Assembly (NCBI GenBank): GCA_900696465.1
Contig: CAADGE010000020.1
Span: 1 to 64,000, forward strand
Length of the DNA: 64,000 nucleotides
Origin: an uncultured Planctomycetota bacterium
Lineage (GTDB): Bacteria; Planctomycetota; Phycisphaerae; UBA1845; UTPLA1
Direction of reading: 5' to 3'
In this document: piece after piece, positions 8,202 to 17,993 of the stretch
How positions within the stretch are numbered: position 1 is the stretch's first letter
Layout: the number at the start of each line of letters is the position of its first letter
The notes under the pieces: model-generated
What the model was told of the DNA's origin: nothing
Database searches by the model: none
The model's input: only the letters and a program-made list of their open reading frames with translations
Program-made: the position numbers and the translations under genes

Positions 8202-8861
8202 GTGAACAACGATCCTTCGAATGCCCACGTCGCCCAACCTGATCTGGTCTCATCCGGCTTATCCGAACGGACTTCCAAAGCATCGGATTTCAGTCTTTTC
8301 TTCAGCAAATTCCTCGCCAAGGGACGGCAAATCTCCTCTGCCGTGCCATCCAGTCCCGCCATGGTGGCAGGCGTTCTCGAACATGTGGACTTCAACCGAC
8401 CAGGTACGATCGTCGAGCTGGGTGCTGGCACCGGCCCGGTCACCGAGCAGATCGTCGAGCAACTGCGTCCGCATCATCGTTTCGTCGCCGTGGAAAACGA
8501 CAAGGATTTCTGCGACGTCCTTCGTCGCCGCTTTCCCGATGTCAGTCTTCTCCAGACGGACGCCACACGCATCTGCGAGCCGCTCACCAAGATGGGGATT
8601 CACAAAGTGGACTACGTCCTGAGCGGGTTGCCCACGCCGGCGCTGCCGCGACGCAGTCTGCTGGCGATGATGCACTGGCTCCACGAAGCACTATCGCCGG
8701 ATGGCCTGTTCATTCAGATCACCGTGGCGCCGATGCTCTATCGTGGCTTCTACAGCCGTCTGTTCGAAGAGGTTGACTATCGCATGGTCTGGCTGAATGT
8801 GCCTCCGGGCGGTGTTTATCGTTGTACCCGTCCGCGTCGCCCGCTGCGTAAGAAGCGATAG
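8202..8861 (+). CDS. PmtA-like SAM methyltransferase (phospholipid N-methyltransferase family)
   Basis: 219 residues from a GTG at 8202. The class I methyltransferase motif IVELGAGTGPVTEQI at about 68-82 binds AdoMet, followed by an acidic AVENDKDFCDVLRRRFP segment and QTDA. An N-terminal FFSKFLAKGRQISSAVPSSPAM stretch and the late FIQITVAPM resemble the PmtA family that methylates phosphatidylethanolamine toward phosphatidylcholine. A distant KsgA/Erm-type rRNA methyltransferase is the main alternative, because both share the LGAGTG...VEND pattern; the FIQ(F/I)T element favours PmtA. It appears to be a single-gene unit downstream of tRNA-Val. Confidence 0.72.
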   Translation: MNNDPSNAHVAQPDLVSSGLSERTSKASDFSLFFSKFLAKGRQISSAVPSSPAMVAGVLEHVDFNRPGTIVELGAGTGPVTEQIVEQLRPHHRFVAVENDKDFCDVLRRRFPDVSLLQTDATRICEPLTKMGIHKVDYVLSGLPTPALPRRSLLAMMHWLHEALSPDGLFIQITVAPMLYRGFYSRLFEEVDYRMVWLNVPPGGVYRCTRPRRPLRKKR

Positions 8862-8887
8862 CCCTCTAGCGGCTCACGCTTCATTTC

Positions 8888-8922
8888 TTAACTACTTGCT
8901 ACGGCCGCCCACATGTAGTTAA
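8888..8922. repeat. Perfect 8-bp inverted repeat between methyltransferase genes
   Basis: TTAACTAC (8888-8895) and GTAGTTAA (8915-8922) are exact inverted copies separated by 19 bases. The element lies 27 bases after the PmtA-like stop and about 80 bases before the promoter of the ArsR-type gene. There is no T-run, so it is not a classic terminator. It could be an operator half-site pair or the base of an RNA hairpin. Confidence 0.5.
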
Positions 8923-8998
8923 CTGCTTTATATAGCTGTATTTATGTCGGCCACACTCGGTGCGGATGGCGACTGTTGCGACCTGGGGAAAACTGGAA

Positions 8999-9026
8999 TT
9001 GACGCACGATCTATATATTCTATAAT
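8999..9026 (+). promoter_or_regulatory. Sigma70-type promoter giving a probably leaderless mRNA
   Basis: TTGACG (8999-9004), a 16-base spacer and a perfect TATAAT (9021-9026). Initiation 6-8 bases downstream would fall at 9032-9034, immediately before the ATG at 9035. No Shine-Dalgarno sequence precedes that ATG, which supports a leaderless transcript. Confidence 0.68.
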
Positions 9027-9034
9027 CCGGATAT

Positions 9035-10048
9035 ATGGATAAAGGTATTTCCAAGCCAGTAGTACGCCAGAATGCTACGCACGATAATGTACTGAGGTCG
9101 CTGGCCGATCTTACGCGACGGCAATTGCTTCAGCTTCTACTCACGGAGGAGCTGAACGTTTCGCAACTGGTCACCATCGTTGGTCAGCCGCAGTCGACTA
9201 TTTCGCGTCACCTGAAGGTATTGCGGGAATGCGGCCTGGTGAAGGATCGCCGCCTGGGAACGACGGTTTTCTATCGTGCCCATGCTCAGGCACTGGACGA
9301 GAGCGACCTTCGAACCGTGTTACTGGCGTGGTTACAGGATCAACCGCTGCCGCGCACGATGCGTGAACGACTTGCGCGGGCCTTACAGCAGCGCAGCGAT
9401 GACTCCGTTGCGTTCTTTGAACGGCTCGGGCAGAGATGGGATGAACTTCGCAGCTCGGCCTTTGGCGAGGCCTTCGGCATTGAGGCGCTCATCAGTCTGC
9501 TGCCGAACGAGTGGACCGTCGCCGACATCGGTGCCGGTACGGGTTTCCTGTTACAGATACTCGCGGAGCACTTTCGCAGGGTTGTGGCCGTTGAGCCGGC
9601 TTCGACCATGCTGGAATGTGCGCGACGACGCATTGCAGAGCGCGGCCATCGCAACGTCGAGTTCCATCGAGGTGATCTGAATCGCCTGCCGCTCGGAGAC
9701 GCATGCTGTGATCTGGCGATCGCCTGTCTGGTGCTGCACCATGTGCAGGACCCTGCGGCGGCGCTCGCGGAGGTGCATCGCATCCTTCGGCCATCGGGCA
9801 GCGTCTTGATTGTCGAGCAGCATGGTCACGAAAACCAGCAGTTTTACGACGCCATGCAGGACCTCTGGTGGGGGTTTGATCCTGAGGATCTGACGGAGAA
9901 AGTGCGGGAATCCGGTTTTGAGATTATCGCCCGCCGGAATCTCATGTCTCCATCGACAGCTCCTCGGGATATGGATGCACCGCAGCTTTTTGTGATTTCG
10001 GCCCGACGATCGGCGACCGGCAACGTCTCCGGCGGATTGGCTGGATAA
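9035..10048 (+). CDS. ArsR-family regulator fused to a SAM methyltransferase
   Basis: 337 residues. The N-terminus (about 15-95) is a winged helix of the ArsR/SmtB type (RSLADLTRRQLLQLLL, then QSTISRHLKVLRECGLVKDRR). No metal-binding Cys motif of the ELCVCDL kind is present in the recognition region. After a linker, a class I methyltransferase begins at about 158 (VADIGAGTGFLLQIL), with AVEPA, GDLNRLPLGD and LVLHHVQDPAAALAEVHRIL motifs like UbiE/COQ5-type enzymes. Fusions of this kind are known next to methionine-cycle genes. Here ahcY follows after 46 bases on the same strand, so the protein probably senses AdoMet or SAH status and controls the operon; this is inference. No other early in-frame Met exists, which fixes the start at 9035. 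Confidence 0.88.
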   Translation: MDKGISKPVVRQNATHDNVLRSLADLTRRQLLQLLLTEELNVSQLVTIVGQPQSTISRHLKVLRECGLVKDRRLGTTVFYRAHAQALDESDLRTVLLAWLQDQPLPRTMRERLARALQQRSDDSVAFFERLGQRWDELRSSAFGEAFGIEALISLLPNEWTVADIGAGTGFLLQILAEHFRRVVAVEPASTMLECARRRIAERGHRNVEFHRGDLNRLPLGDACCDLAIACLVLHHVQDPAAALAEVHRILRPSGSVLIVEQHGHENQQFYDAMQDLWWGFDPEDLTEKVRESGFEIIARRNLMSPSTAPRDMDAPQLFVISARRSATGNVSGGLAG

Positions 10049-10059
10049 GTATTTCGAGG

Positions 10060-10073
10060 ATTAAGGTCTTAAT
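10060..10073. repeat. Palindrome ATTAAG-GT-CTTAAT before ahcY
   Basis: A perfect inverted repeat with six-base arms and a two-base centre lies in the 46-base gap between the ArsR-methyltransferase fusion and ahcY, 21 bases before the ahcY start. AT-rich interrupted palindromes of this size suit ArsR-family operators. It could instead be a weak hairpin affecting ahcY translation. Confidence 0.45.
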
Positions 10074-10094
10074 TCAACTTTTTGGAGAAACAGG

Positions 10095-11546
<1,452 letters not shown>

Positions 11547-11582
11547 GTCGGCGGTGTTCCGTTGCGGCAGACGTAAACGCGC

Positions 11583-11610
11583 ATCGGCCGGCGTTTCGCC
11601 AGCCGACGAT
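11583..11610. repeat. GC-rich palindromic repeat, copy 1
   Basis: ATCGGCCGGCG-TTT-CGCCAGCCGACGAT forms a near-perfect inverted repeat just downstream of ahcY. A closely related palindrome occurs at 12031-12051. Such CGGCCGGCG...CGCCGGCCG units look like extragenic palindromes of the REP type. Confidence 0.5.
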
Positions 11611-11677
11611 GCCGATTTCGTCATCGACGAGCAACATGGCCGCCTGAAGGCGAAGCATTGTCATTTTCCCGAATGCT

Positions 11678-11965
11678 TCAGGATGGACGATCTCTTCTGC
11701 GCACGTAGACGGTCAGCAGCATCGTCAGCAGGATGACGCAGGAGGCCTTCCACGCGAACAACCACCATGGTCGCCACCAGGCGCCAGTTCGCGTCTCTGC
11801 AACGTCTAAGAGACCAAAGAAAAGAAACGTCAGGCCTGTGATGATCGCCATCCTGCGCGCGGGCGTTCTCAACCAGATTGCGCGCAGCAGGAATGCAAAG
11901 CCAATTAACGCCCACAGCAAGGCCTCGATCAAGTTTGCGGTGACGAAGAAGGAGTTGTCACTCAT
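11678..11965 (-). CDS. Small hypothetical membrane protein
   Basis: 95 residues from an ATG at 11965 (a GTG at 11971 is also possible). Three hydrophobic segments are visible: ANLIEALLWALIGFAFLL (about 9-26), MAIITGLTFLFFGLLDV (about 39-55) and a C-terminal FAWKASCVILLTMLLTVYV (about 71-89). It ends in positive charges. The protein has no motif I recognise. It is convergent with ahcY, and its membrane pattern makes it likely to be a real gene rather than a chance frame. Palindromic repeats flank it on both sides. Confidence 0.6.
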   Translation of the reverse strand: MSDNSFFVTANLIEALLWALIGFAFLLRAIWLRTPARRMAIITGLTFLFFGLLDVAETRTGAWWRPWWLFAWKASCVILLTMLLTVYVRRRDRPS

Positions 11966-12028
11966 GAACACTCGCTTTCTTCGATCGGGGCGTGTCAGTC
12001 TCAGCTACCCAATGCGACTCCCGTCTTC

Positions 12029-12080
12029 ATCGGCCGGCGAGACGCCGGCCGCTACGGGGATCGGACGCCGGCCGTAACGG
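12029..12080. repeat. GC-rich palindromic repeat, copies 2 and 3
   Basis: CGGCCGGCG-AGA-CGCCGGCCG (12031-12051) is a perfect 9-bp inverted repeat with a three-base loop. Its right half, GACGCCGGCCG followed by (C/T)ACGGGG, is repeated directly at 12064-12081. It is related to the element at 11583-11610, about 450 bases away on the other side of the small membrane protein gene. Confidence 0.6.
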
Positions 12081-12135
12081 GATGATAATCGAAGAATACT
12101 GTCACACACCCCTGTGGGGGCTCTCGTATCATTCA

Positions 12136-14562
12136 CTACGCATCCGCCAGGTAGGCGAGCGCACGGTCTTCGTCGCCGTCCATCACGACACGAAGCGTCT
12201 TACCGCCGGTGACGCGCGGAACGTCGATGACGTGGATGATATCCATCATGTCTTTGGCGTCAGGTACGACCCGGTCCAGACAGTTCGGGGAATCGTGCAG
12301 GAATGTCTCATTGAAGCGGTTTCGCCGATCCGTCGGATACAGCGGCAGGTAAGCGATGTCGGCCTCGACGAGGTCCTGGAAGAAGTGCGTTCCGTAGGAT
12401 ACTTCAGGAATGTAGCCATCACGCTCGTACGCCACTTCGATCAGCATCTTCGCCTTGTTGATATCCGCATAGGTCACCGGCACGCCCAGACGGATGTCGT
12501 TGCTCCCCCAGCGGCCGGGGCCCATGAGGATGAATGGGTGTCCGGCGAGTTTCTCGTTGACGCGTCCGATGACACGGGCGACGGACGTGCGCTTGTTGCG
12601 GGTGGGCTGAGCGTCGTAGGCGCGGCCATCGACGTAGACGATGTATTCAATGCGTTCGACGAGGCCGGATCGGACAAACTTGCTTGCGGTGAAAATGGTA
12701 CGTTCGTCGGGGACGTCCGCGGGAATGGTGATCCGGCCGATCTCCTTTCCCTGGCTGAGCGTTCGACACTGAAGCAGAAAGAGCTGCGTACCGTCATGAG
12801 CGAACTCGACATCGACCGGTAGCCCGTAGGCCGCTTCGAGTTTCTTGAGCAGATTCTTCATCTGCGTCGGAAACGCGCCTTCGGCCATCAACTTATCGAA
12901 GGTGATGTAGAGCTGTGACGGATCGGCATCGATGAAAGTGCTGATCGGCGGAGCGAGCATGCCCTCCTTGTTCACCGAGACAATGCGATCGAGCAGGGGG
13001 AACTGGTCCGCGTGGGCGAAGACCTGCTCGATGCGGATCGTTTCCATACGGTTCTTTTCAAGGTTGATCACGTCCAGTGATCGCTGGGCGTGGGCCTTTA
13101 TTTCCGCGACATTTGATTCGTGCCGCAGCGTGGGCATGCCCAGGGCGACCATCCGCGGGAACTCCGCGCCGATGCGGTCGACCGCCCGGGTGCCTAGGCC
13201 GGCGACGATCCTCATCAAGCCGTCTTCCTTCTTGATACGCGGGCTCCAGCGATAATCATTTCGACTGAAGGCCACACCGGCGAACGCGGGTGCGAAGTAC
13301 GGGCCGAATCTCGCGCCGACCACTTTCTGGATCAGCACGGCCATGTCCTCGTCGTAGTCTTGCAATTCGTGTTCGCGACGATACAGCAGCGGATCCGGTC
13401 CCAAGGCGCTGGCGTAGACCTCGGCGATCGCACCGAGCAGGGCCTTGAGACGCTTTTCAAAGCTGCCCTGGTTGGCGACGAAGATGCTCGCGTACTTTCC
13501 TGAGAAGGCAGTGCCGAAGCGATCTTCGAGCAGACTGCTGGAACGCACGATCAGCGGGCTGTTGCCCGCGCGCTGCAGCACAGTACGCAAACGGTCAACG
13601 ATGCCCGCGGGGAACTCCGCATTGCGGAAGACGGAGCGAATCAGCGGGTATTCCTTGCGGATTTCTTCGGGCGTCTTGTATTTCTGATTCTGGTACTGCC
13701 CCAGTCCGTTGAAGGCGATAAAGTCCTCGATGACATCGGATCGAAGGTAGTACGATTCGGGGATGACGATTGACGACTCGCTTTGCGACGTGAAGGCGAT
13801 GGCGGGAGATGCCTCCAAGGGCTGTGCAGGTTCGGCGTAGGGCCGGACGCGCGGCCCCAGCAGGATGCGTGAGGCGAGAAACATGCCGGCGGCTTTGCCA
13901 CCGATACGACCAAGACCGGTTTCCGCGCCGATGATACGACCGATGATGTCCTCGAAGTCACGAATGCGCAGGTGTTTTTTGGCGATGGCAATGAACTCGA
14001 GCTGATCGCTGATGAGGTGCCGGATCAGCCCGACACGGATACCCATGGCTTCATCGGGGGCGAGCTGGACTTCACCCTCGGGCAGCGCGCAGAACCTGCG
14101 AACCGTATCGACAAGCAGACGAAAGGAGAGGGATCCGAGCGAGACGATGGCTCTCAGCTTGTCGGCTTCCTCTCGCTTGAGCGCGAGATTGACGATTTCA
14201 TCGATGTCGTGCGCGGAGAAATGGGCCGCGGCGTATCGCCGGGTCAGTTCGTTGACCAGATCGCGCTCCCGCTGATCGCCGCGCGGTGCTTCGGCGACGT
14301 TGGGATTGTCGCTTGTCGATGCAGTATTTCCGGCGGCAACACGTGCCTCGTCGTAGATTCTCTCGATGCTGACGGCGCCGCGTTCGTGTAGCTCGATCAA
14401 CAGCTGTCGAAGAATGCGATCGACGAGGTGCGGATGTAGCGTCAGATGTTCATCAAGACGCTCGAACGACTCTGACGGGTTGTGCTTCCCGGATGAACCA
14501 TCCATCTCAACACCCGCATACCCTGCAACGGCCTGTCGCGGGGATGTCTCCCTCGGGAGCAT
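12136..14562 (-). CDS. PEP/pyruvate-binding (PpsA/PPDK N-terminal-like) protein
   Basis: 808 residues. The central part (about 225-640) resembles the ATP-grasp nucleotide-binding domain of phosphoenolpyruvate synthase/pyruvate phosphate dikinase. Visible motifs are GLGRIGGKAAGMFLA, SPLIVRSSSLLEDRFGTAFSGKYAS, and VDVEFAHDGTQLFLLQCRTLS. The swivelling phosphohistidine domain and the C-terminal PEP/pyruvate barrel are absent. Instead, the N-terminus (1-200) is helical and the C-terminus (about 660-808) is an unknown domain with GPGRWGSNDIRLGVPV and a run ending HVIDVPRV. It is therefore probably a phosphotransfer or nucleotidyl enzyme acting on another partner, not a PEP synthase. It stands alone and is divergent from rpsU. 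The start is uncertain: a Met about 20 codons downstream is an alternative. Confidence 0.8.
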   Translation of the reverse strand: MLPRETSPRQAVAGYAGVEMDGSSGKHNPSESFERLDEHLTLHPHLVDRILRQLLIELHERGAVSIERIYDEARVAAGNTASTSDNPNVAEAPRGDQRERDLVNELTRRYAAAHFSAHDIDEIVNLALKREEADKLRAIVSLGSLSFRLLVDTVRRFCALPEGEVQLAPDEAMGIRVGLIRHLISDQLEFIAIAKKHLRIRDFEDIIGRIIGAETGLGRIGGKAAGMFLASRILLGPRVRPYAEPAQPLEASPAIAFTSQSESSIVIPESYYLRSDVIEDFIAFNGLGQYQNQKYKTPEEIRKEYPLIRSVFRNAEFPAGIVDRLRTVLQRAGNSPLIVRSSSLLEDRFGTAFSGKYASIFVANQGSFEKRLKALLGAIAEVYASALGPDPLLYRREHELQDYDEDMAVLIQKVVGARFGPYFAPAFAGVAFSRNDYRWSPRIKKEDGLMRIVAGLGTRAVDRIGAEFPRMVALGMPTLRHESNVAEIKAHAQRSLDVINLEKNRMETIRIEQVFAHADQFPLLDRIVSVNKEGMLAPPISTFIDADPSQLYITFDKLMAEGAFPTQMKNLLKKLEAAYGLPVDVEFAHDGTQLFLLQCRTLSQGKEIGRITIPADVPDERTIFTASKFVRSGLVERIEYIVYVDGRAYDAQPTRNKRTSVARVIGRVNEKLAGHPFILMGPGRWGSNDIRLGVPVTYADINKAKMLIEVAYERDGYIPEVSYGTHFFQDLVEADIAYLPLYPTDRRNRFNETFLHDSPNCLDRVVPDAKDMMDIIHVIDVPRVTGGKTLRVVMDGDEDRALAYLADA

Positions 14563-14931
14563 AGTGTCGCGGATGCGGCTGTTTTATGCACGGAACGTGT
14601 GCTGGCTTGCAGTGTTGGATTCAGGATCGGGCTACCAGTTGGGCTTTCCTTACATCTGGTAGATGCAGCGATCAAGCGAATAGAGTACGGAGGGCCGACG
14701 AATTAGCCCCGAGTTAGGTACTGCACGCGGAGTGCATCTTCATCGGATGTGTGTAAATATCTTCTAATCAATAGGTTGCAGGCGGAAAAGTGCTGTGGAA
14801 TGTTCCAGTTGCAGAAGCGTCGATACTCAATTAAACTGGCTCTGCTTCGGGTGGTCGAGACGGCCATTGGCAGGCCGTCGGCCCGGAAAGCGTGATAAGA
14901 ATGCATTACGAGAGGAGTGACTTGGCGTCAC
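14563..14931. other. Divergent intergenic region with hairpin in the rpsU leader
   Basis: About 370 bases between two divergent genes; it must hold both promoters. CTACCAG (14632-14638) and CTGGTAG (14656-14662) form a 7-bp inverted repeat. GACGGCC-ATTGGCA-GGCCGTC (14859-14879) is a perfect 7-bp hairpin with a 7-base loop, about 50 bases before the bS21 start. No coding sequence is supported here. Confidence 0.5.
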
Positions 14932-15129
14932 ATGATTAAAGTTCGACCCCGCCCCAATGAGCCCGTCCAGCAGTTGATGCGCCGCCTGAAGAAACTTTGC
15001 GAGCGCGAAGGCGTTCTTCGTGAAATGAAGCGGACGGCGTATTACGAGAAGCCCTCTGACCGGCGGCGTCGCAACATGCGCAAGTCCAAGCGTCGCGTGC
15101 AGAAATTCGGCGAGCCACCAATGGCTTGA
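14932..15129 (+). CDS. rpsU: 30S ribosomal protein bS21
   Basis: 65 residues, basic throughout, starting MIKVRPRPNEPVQQLMRRLKK; the family's ...YYEKPS..RRR motif and the Lys/Arg-rich tail are intact. It binds the 30S platform near the anti-Shine-Dalgarno end of 16S rRNA. I chose the ATG at 14932 by family homology. The GAGGAG at 14911-14916 is 15 bases upstream, which is long, and overlaps an alternative GTG at 14917 that would add five residues. A hairpin at 14859-14879 lies in the leader. Confidence 0.95.
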   Translation: MIKVRPRPNEPVQQLMRRLKKLCEREGVLREMKRTAYYEKPSDRRRRNMRKSKRRVQKFGEPPMA

Positions 15130-15251
15130 GCGACCACGAGGTTGCAGGTCGCGCGCCATTCGCAATTCGCGATGCGGTGATTCAATTTCTGATTACCGCT
15201 TCTGACTGATACCGGCTTATTCGAACGGGGGTGCATCTCCGCGCGCCTCAT

Positions 15252-16094
15252 TCACCAGGGCCATTCCCAGCGAACCTTGCGACCTCCCGAAGTCTGTAAC
15301 TCCGGCGGTGTAAGGCCAGCATCCTTGAAGGGGTCTTCCGTTTTTTCCAGCCAGCTACGCCAGGCGCGGGGATCATGATGGTGCGTGTGGCCGGTGAGGG
15401 CGATCAGGGCCTGCTCGGCAGCGCGTTGAAGGGCGAAATCGTCTTCTTCCAGGGTGTCGATCAGGGCCTGCGGTACCGGTGACTGCGCGAAATAGGCAAG
15501 GGCATCGACCACGGTCAGTCGTACGTTGCGGTCCGGGTCGCGCGCCAGCCGTTCGAGGAGGGTTTTTACGATTTCATCCCGCTGGGCTTCCTCGAAGGCT
15601 TGGGCATCCACAATCGCGAGGAGCAGCTTGGCCGCTTCCCATCGGACCGCACCATTGGCCGGGCGAACGTCTTCGTGCATGTGACCAGCACTTGTAAGTA
15701 TTTTGATCGCGGTCGAAACCTGCTGCGGACCAGCCGCCGGGACCATGGCGCAGAGGGCCGCGATACGAACTGTGGCATTGATGTCTGTGCGAGCGATGGT
15801 GTCGTAGACCTTGAGCGCCCAGTCCGCGCTGCCGTCGCGACTGGCAGCCAACCCCATCACGCCTTTTCGCCGGTCATCTGCATGGTCCGCTTCCAGAGCC
15901 ATGTTGAGATAGTCCTGCGAGGACCTGGGCTTCTGGTACCATTTGCGGTCGCCTGATGACGAACAACCAGGCACCAACAGCAGGGCGAGCAGGAAGGCGG
16001 CTGCGAGCTGTCCACGCCGGCGCGGCGCACAAGCGGCCCGACGTAGTGCGTCGGCTGATCGGCTGCGGTTAGACTGAGATCGTTGAAACGTCAT
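15252..16094 (-). CDS. HEAT-repeat-type lipoprotein
   Basis: 280 residues from the ATG at 16094, which overlaps the end of murI by 26 bases. A longer frame to 16196 would lie mostly inside murI and is rejected. The n-region is long and arginine-rich; the hydrophobic stretch LAAAFLLALLLVPGC gives a lipobox with Cys44. The mature part is alpha-helical with HEAT-like repeats (VRIAALCAM, VRWEAAKLLLAI, VRLTVVDALAYFA, LQRAAEQALIALTG). It ends with a His-rich GHTHHHDPRAWRSWL segment. It is an envelope scaffold protein of unknown partner, translationally coupled to murI. Confidence 0.78.
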   Translation of the reverse strand: MTFQRSQSNRSRSADALRRAACAPRRRGQLAAAFLLALLLVPGCSSSGDRKWYQKPRSSQDYLNMALEADHADDRRKGVMGLAASRDGSADWALKVYDTIARTDINATVRIAALCAMVPAAGPQQVSTAIKILTSAGHMHEDVRPANGAVRWEAAKLLLAIVDAQAFEEAQRDEIVKTLLERLARDPDRNVRLTVVDALAYFAQSPVPQALIDTLEEDDFALQRAAEQALIALTGHTHHHDPRAWRSWLEKTEDPFKDAGLTPPELQTSGGRKVRWEWPW

Positions 16095-16917
16095 GCGTGA
16101 GGAACTGTTCCTGTGAGACCCAGGTGACATCCACCACGGGGTGATCGAGGAATCGCTGGCCGAGTTCCTTAAATCTTTGCGGATTGTCGCTGACATAGCA
16201 AGTCAATGTGCCGGGGTCGGGCCCGGGATTCAGGGTATTGCGACCGCGGAGCTTCTCTACGACCGTCGCGGCGGTCTGTTCACCCGAGTCCACGAGCTTG
16301 ACGCCGGGGCCGACGGCCTCGGCAATGGCGCTCTTCAAGAGCGGGTAATGGGTGCAGCCGAGAATCAATACACGAGGATCAAGCCGCATGATCGGGTCGA
16401 GGTAATCGTGGACGACGGCACGGGTGATGGCATCTTCGCAGCGGCGCCCCTCTTCGACGAGCGGTACGAACAGGGGGCAGGGCTTCTGGATGACGCGCGT
16501 GGTCGGCTGGTACTTGATCATGGCCTTGCGATAGGCGTCGGAGCTGATGGTGGCCTCGGTGGCGATGACCGCGATCGTGTGCCCCTCGGCGAGCAGGACG
16601 GCCTGTCTGGCACCGGGATCGACGACGCCGACGATGGGAATCGGCAAGGTGTCTTCGAGTTCGGTCAGGGCGATGGCGCTGACCGTGTTGCAGGCAACGA
16701 CAATCATCTTGGGATCGAATCGCAGGAGAAAATCGCAATCCTCCCGGGCGAATCGACTGACGGTCTGGACGCTCTTGATTCCGTAAGGCACGCGCGCCGT
16801 ATCGCCGAAGTAGACAATATTTTCGTGGGGGAGACGGCGCCGCAGTTCGCGGACGACGGTCAGCCCTCCGATTCCTGAATCGAAGACCCCGATGCAGCGT
16901 TCGTCGCCATTGGACAT
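16069..16917 (-). CDS. murI: Glutamate racemase
   Basis: 282 residues, normal length. It interconverts L- and D-glutamate for peptidoglycan, without cofactor. Both catalytic cysteines are present: Cys76 in VVACNT and Cys188 in GCTHYPLL. The FDSGIGGLTV motif with Asp13 and the YFGDTARVPYG loop are also intact. Presence of MurI indicates D-glutamate synthesis for a cell wall, consistent with the newer view that planctomycetes have peptidoglycan. The gene is followed by, and overlaps, the HEAT-type lipoprotein gene. Confidence 0.96.
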   Translation of the reverse strand: MSNGDERCIGVFDSGIGGLTVVRELRRRLPHENIVYFGDTARVPYGIKSVQTVSRFAREDCDFLLRFDPKMIVVACNTVSAIALTELEDTLPIPIVGVVDPGARQAVLLAEGHTIAVIATEATISSDAYRKAMIKYQPTTRVIQKPCPLFVPLVEEGRRCEDAITRAVVHDYLDPIMRLDPRVLILGCTHYPLLKSAIAEAVGPGVKLVDSGEQTAATVVEKLRGRNTLNPGPDPGTLTCYVSDNPQRFKELGQRFLDHPVVDVTWVSQEQFLTHDVSTISV

Positions 16918-17120
16918 GAATCATCCCCGGTGCTTCGGTTGAACTCGTCATTCCCAGGACCGCAGGACACCTTTCCTCACGCAGTCTGCGAGAAGACGCG
17001 AAGCGTCAGCTATAGTATCGGCCGTATGGAGAATTCTCAAAACTGCATTCACGGGCGATTGCGAAAGGGTCCGTTTTGCGGTTAGAATTAAATTGTTCGT
17101 ACGAAGGGAGAATCACAGCC

Positions 17121-17882
17121 ATGGAAGGCGCAACTACCGCAACGGAGCAGATGGAAGAGCAGACCGCAGGCGAAGCCGTCGACCGGCCTGAGGCGGTGGA
17201 AATCGAACCGAGGCGCGTGGTGGAGGCCGTCCTGTTTGCGGCGGACTCTCCTCTGGCGCCCGCGAAGATCGCCTCGATTCTCGGGGTCGGTGACGCCCGC
17301 GATGTTCGTAAGCACGTTGCAGGCCTGAACGAGGAATACGAAGCCCGGGGGCAGAGCTTCCGGATCGAGGAAGTTGCCGGCGGGTTTCAGATGCTGACCC
17401 TGCCGGTCTACAACACATGGCTGACAAAGCTTCTGCGGGCGCGTCAGGAGACCAAGCTCTCCGGTGCGGCGATGGAAACACTGGCCGTCGTCGCCTACAA
17501 GCAGCCGGTGACGCGCGCCGAAATTGAGGCGGTTCGCGGCGTGGCGGCGGGTGAGATGCTCAGCCGCCTGCGCGAGATCAACCTCGTGAAGATTGTCGGC
17601 CGGGCGGAAGACCTGGGTCGTCCGCTGCTCTATGGAACCACCAAACGTTTCCTGGAGGTCTTCGGACTGGCATCGTTGGAGGATCTGCCTCAGGTAGAAG
17701 CGCTGGCCAGCGGCGCAGCTCCAGCCGGCACAACGCGGCAGGCCGTTGCCGCGGAAGAGGCGGCACCGTCGCAGGGAGGCGATGGCGACGAGTTGTCCAG
17801 CACCGAGGCGGCCGAGCCCGGTCCGCAGCTCTCGATTTACGAGGGCGATGATACCGGCGATGGGTCACGCCCCGACGCGTGA
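17121..17882 (+). CDS. scpB: Segregation and condensation protein B
   Basis: 253 residues from the ATG at 17121, with GAAGGGAG about 11 bases upstream; a frame from 17076 adds 15 unlikely residues. ScpB pairs with ScpA and SMC to form bacterial condensin. Two winged-helix domains are seen: EPRRVVEAVLFAADSPLAPAKIASIL onward, and LSGAAMETLAVVAYKQPVTRAEIEAVRGV, the most diagnostic stretch. The last 70 residues are a low-complexity acidic tail. scpA is not adjacent. Confidence 0.95.
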   Translation: MEGATTATEQMEEQTAGEAVDRPEAVEIEPRRVVEAVLFAADSPLAPAKIASILGVGDARDVRKHVAGLNEEYEARGQSFRIEEVAGGFQMLTLPVYNTWLTKLLRARQETKLSGAAMETLAVVAYKQPVTRAEIEAVRGVAAGEMLSRLREINLVKIVGRAEDLGRPLLYGTTKRFLEVFGLASLEDLPQVEALASGAAPAGTTRQAVAAEEAAPSQGGDGDELSSTEAAEPGPQLSIYEGDDTGDGSRPDA

Positions 17883-17993
17883 TCGTTTCACTGTGAGATG
17901 GTACGCAACCGATCGTCGCACGGCGCGTAGCAGGCCAATGCAGCGTGCTGACCATTTTTCGAGCGAGCCAACAGAATCGGTAAGGGGGTTGCG

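Noticed and set aside
10049-10094. SAH riboswitch before ahcY
   Set aside because: Only 46 bases are available and none of the conserved SAH-riboswitch core is present.
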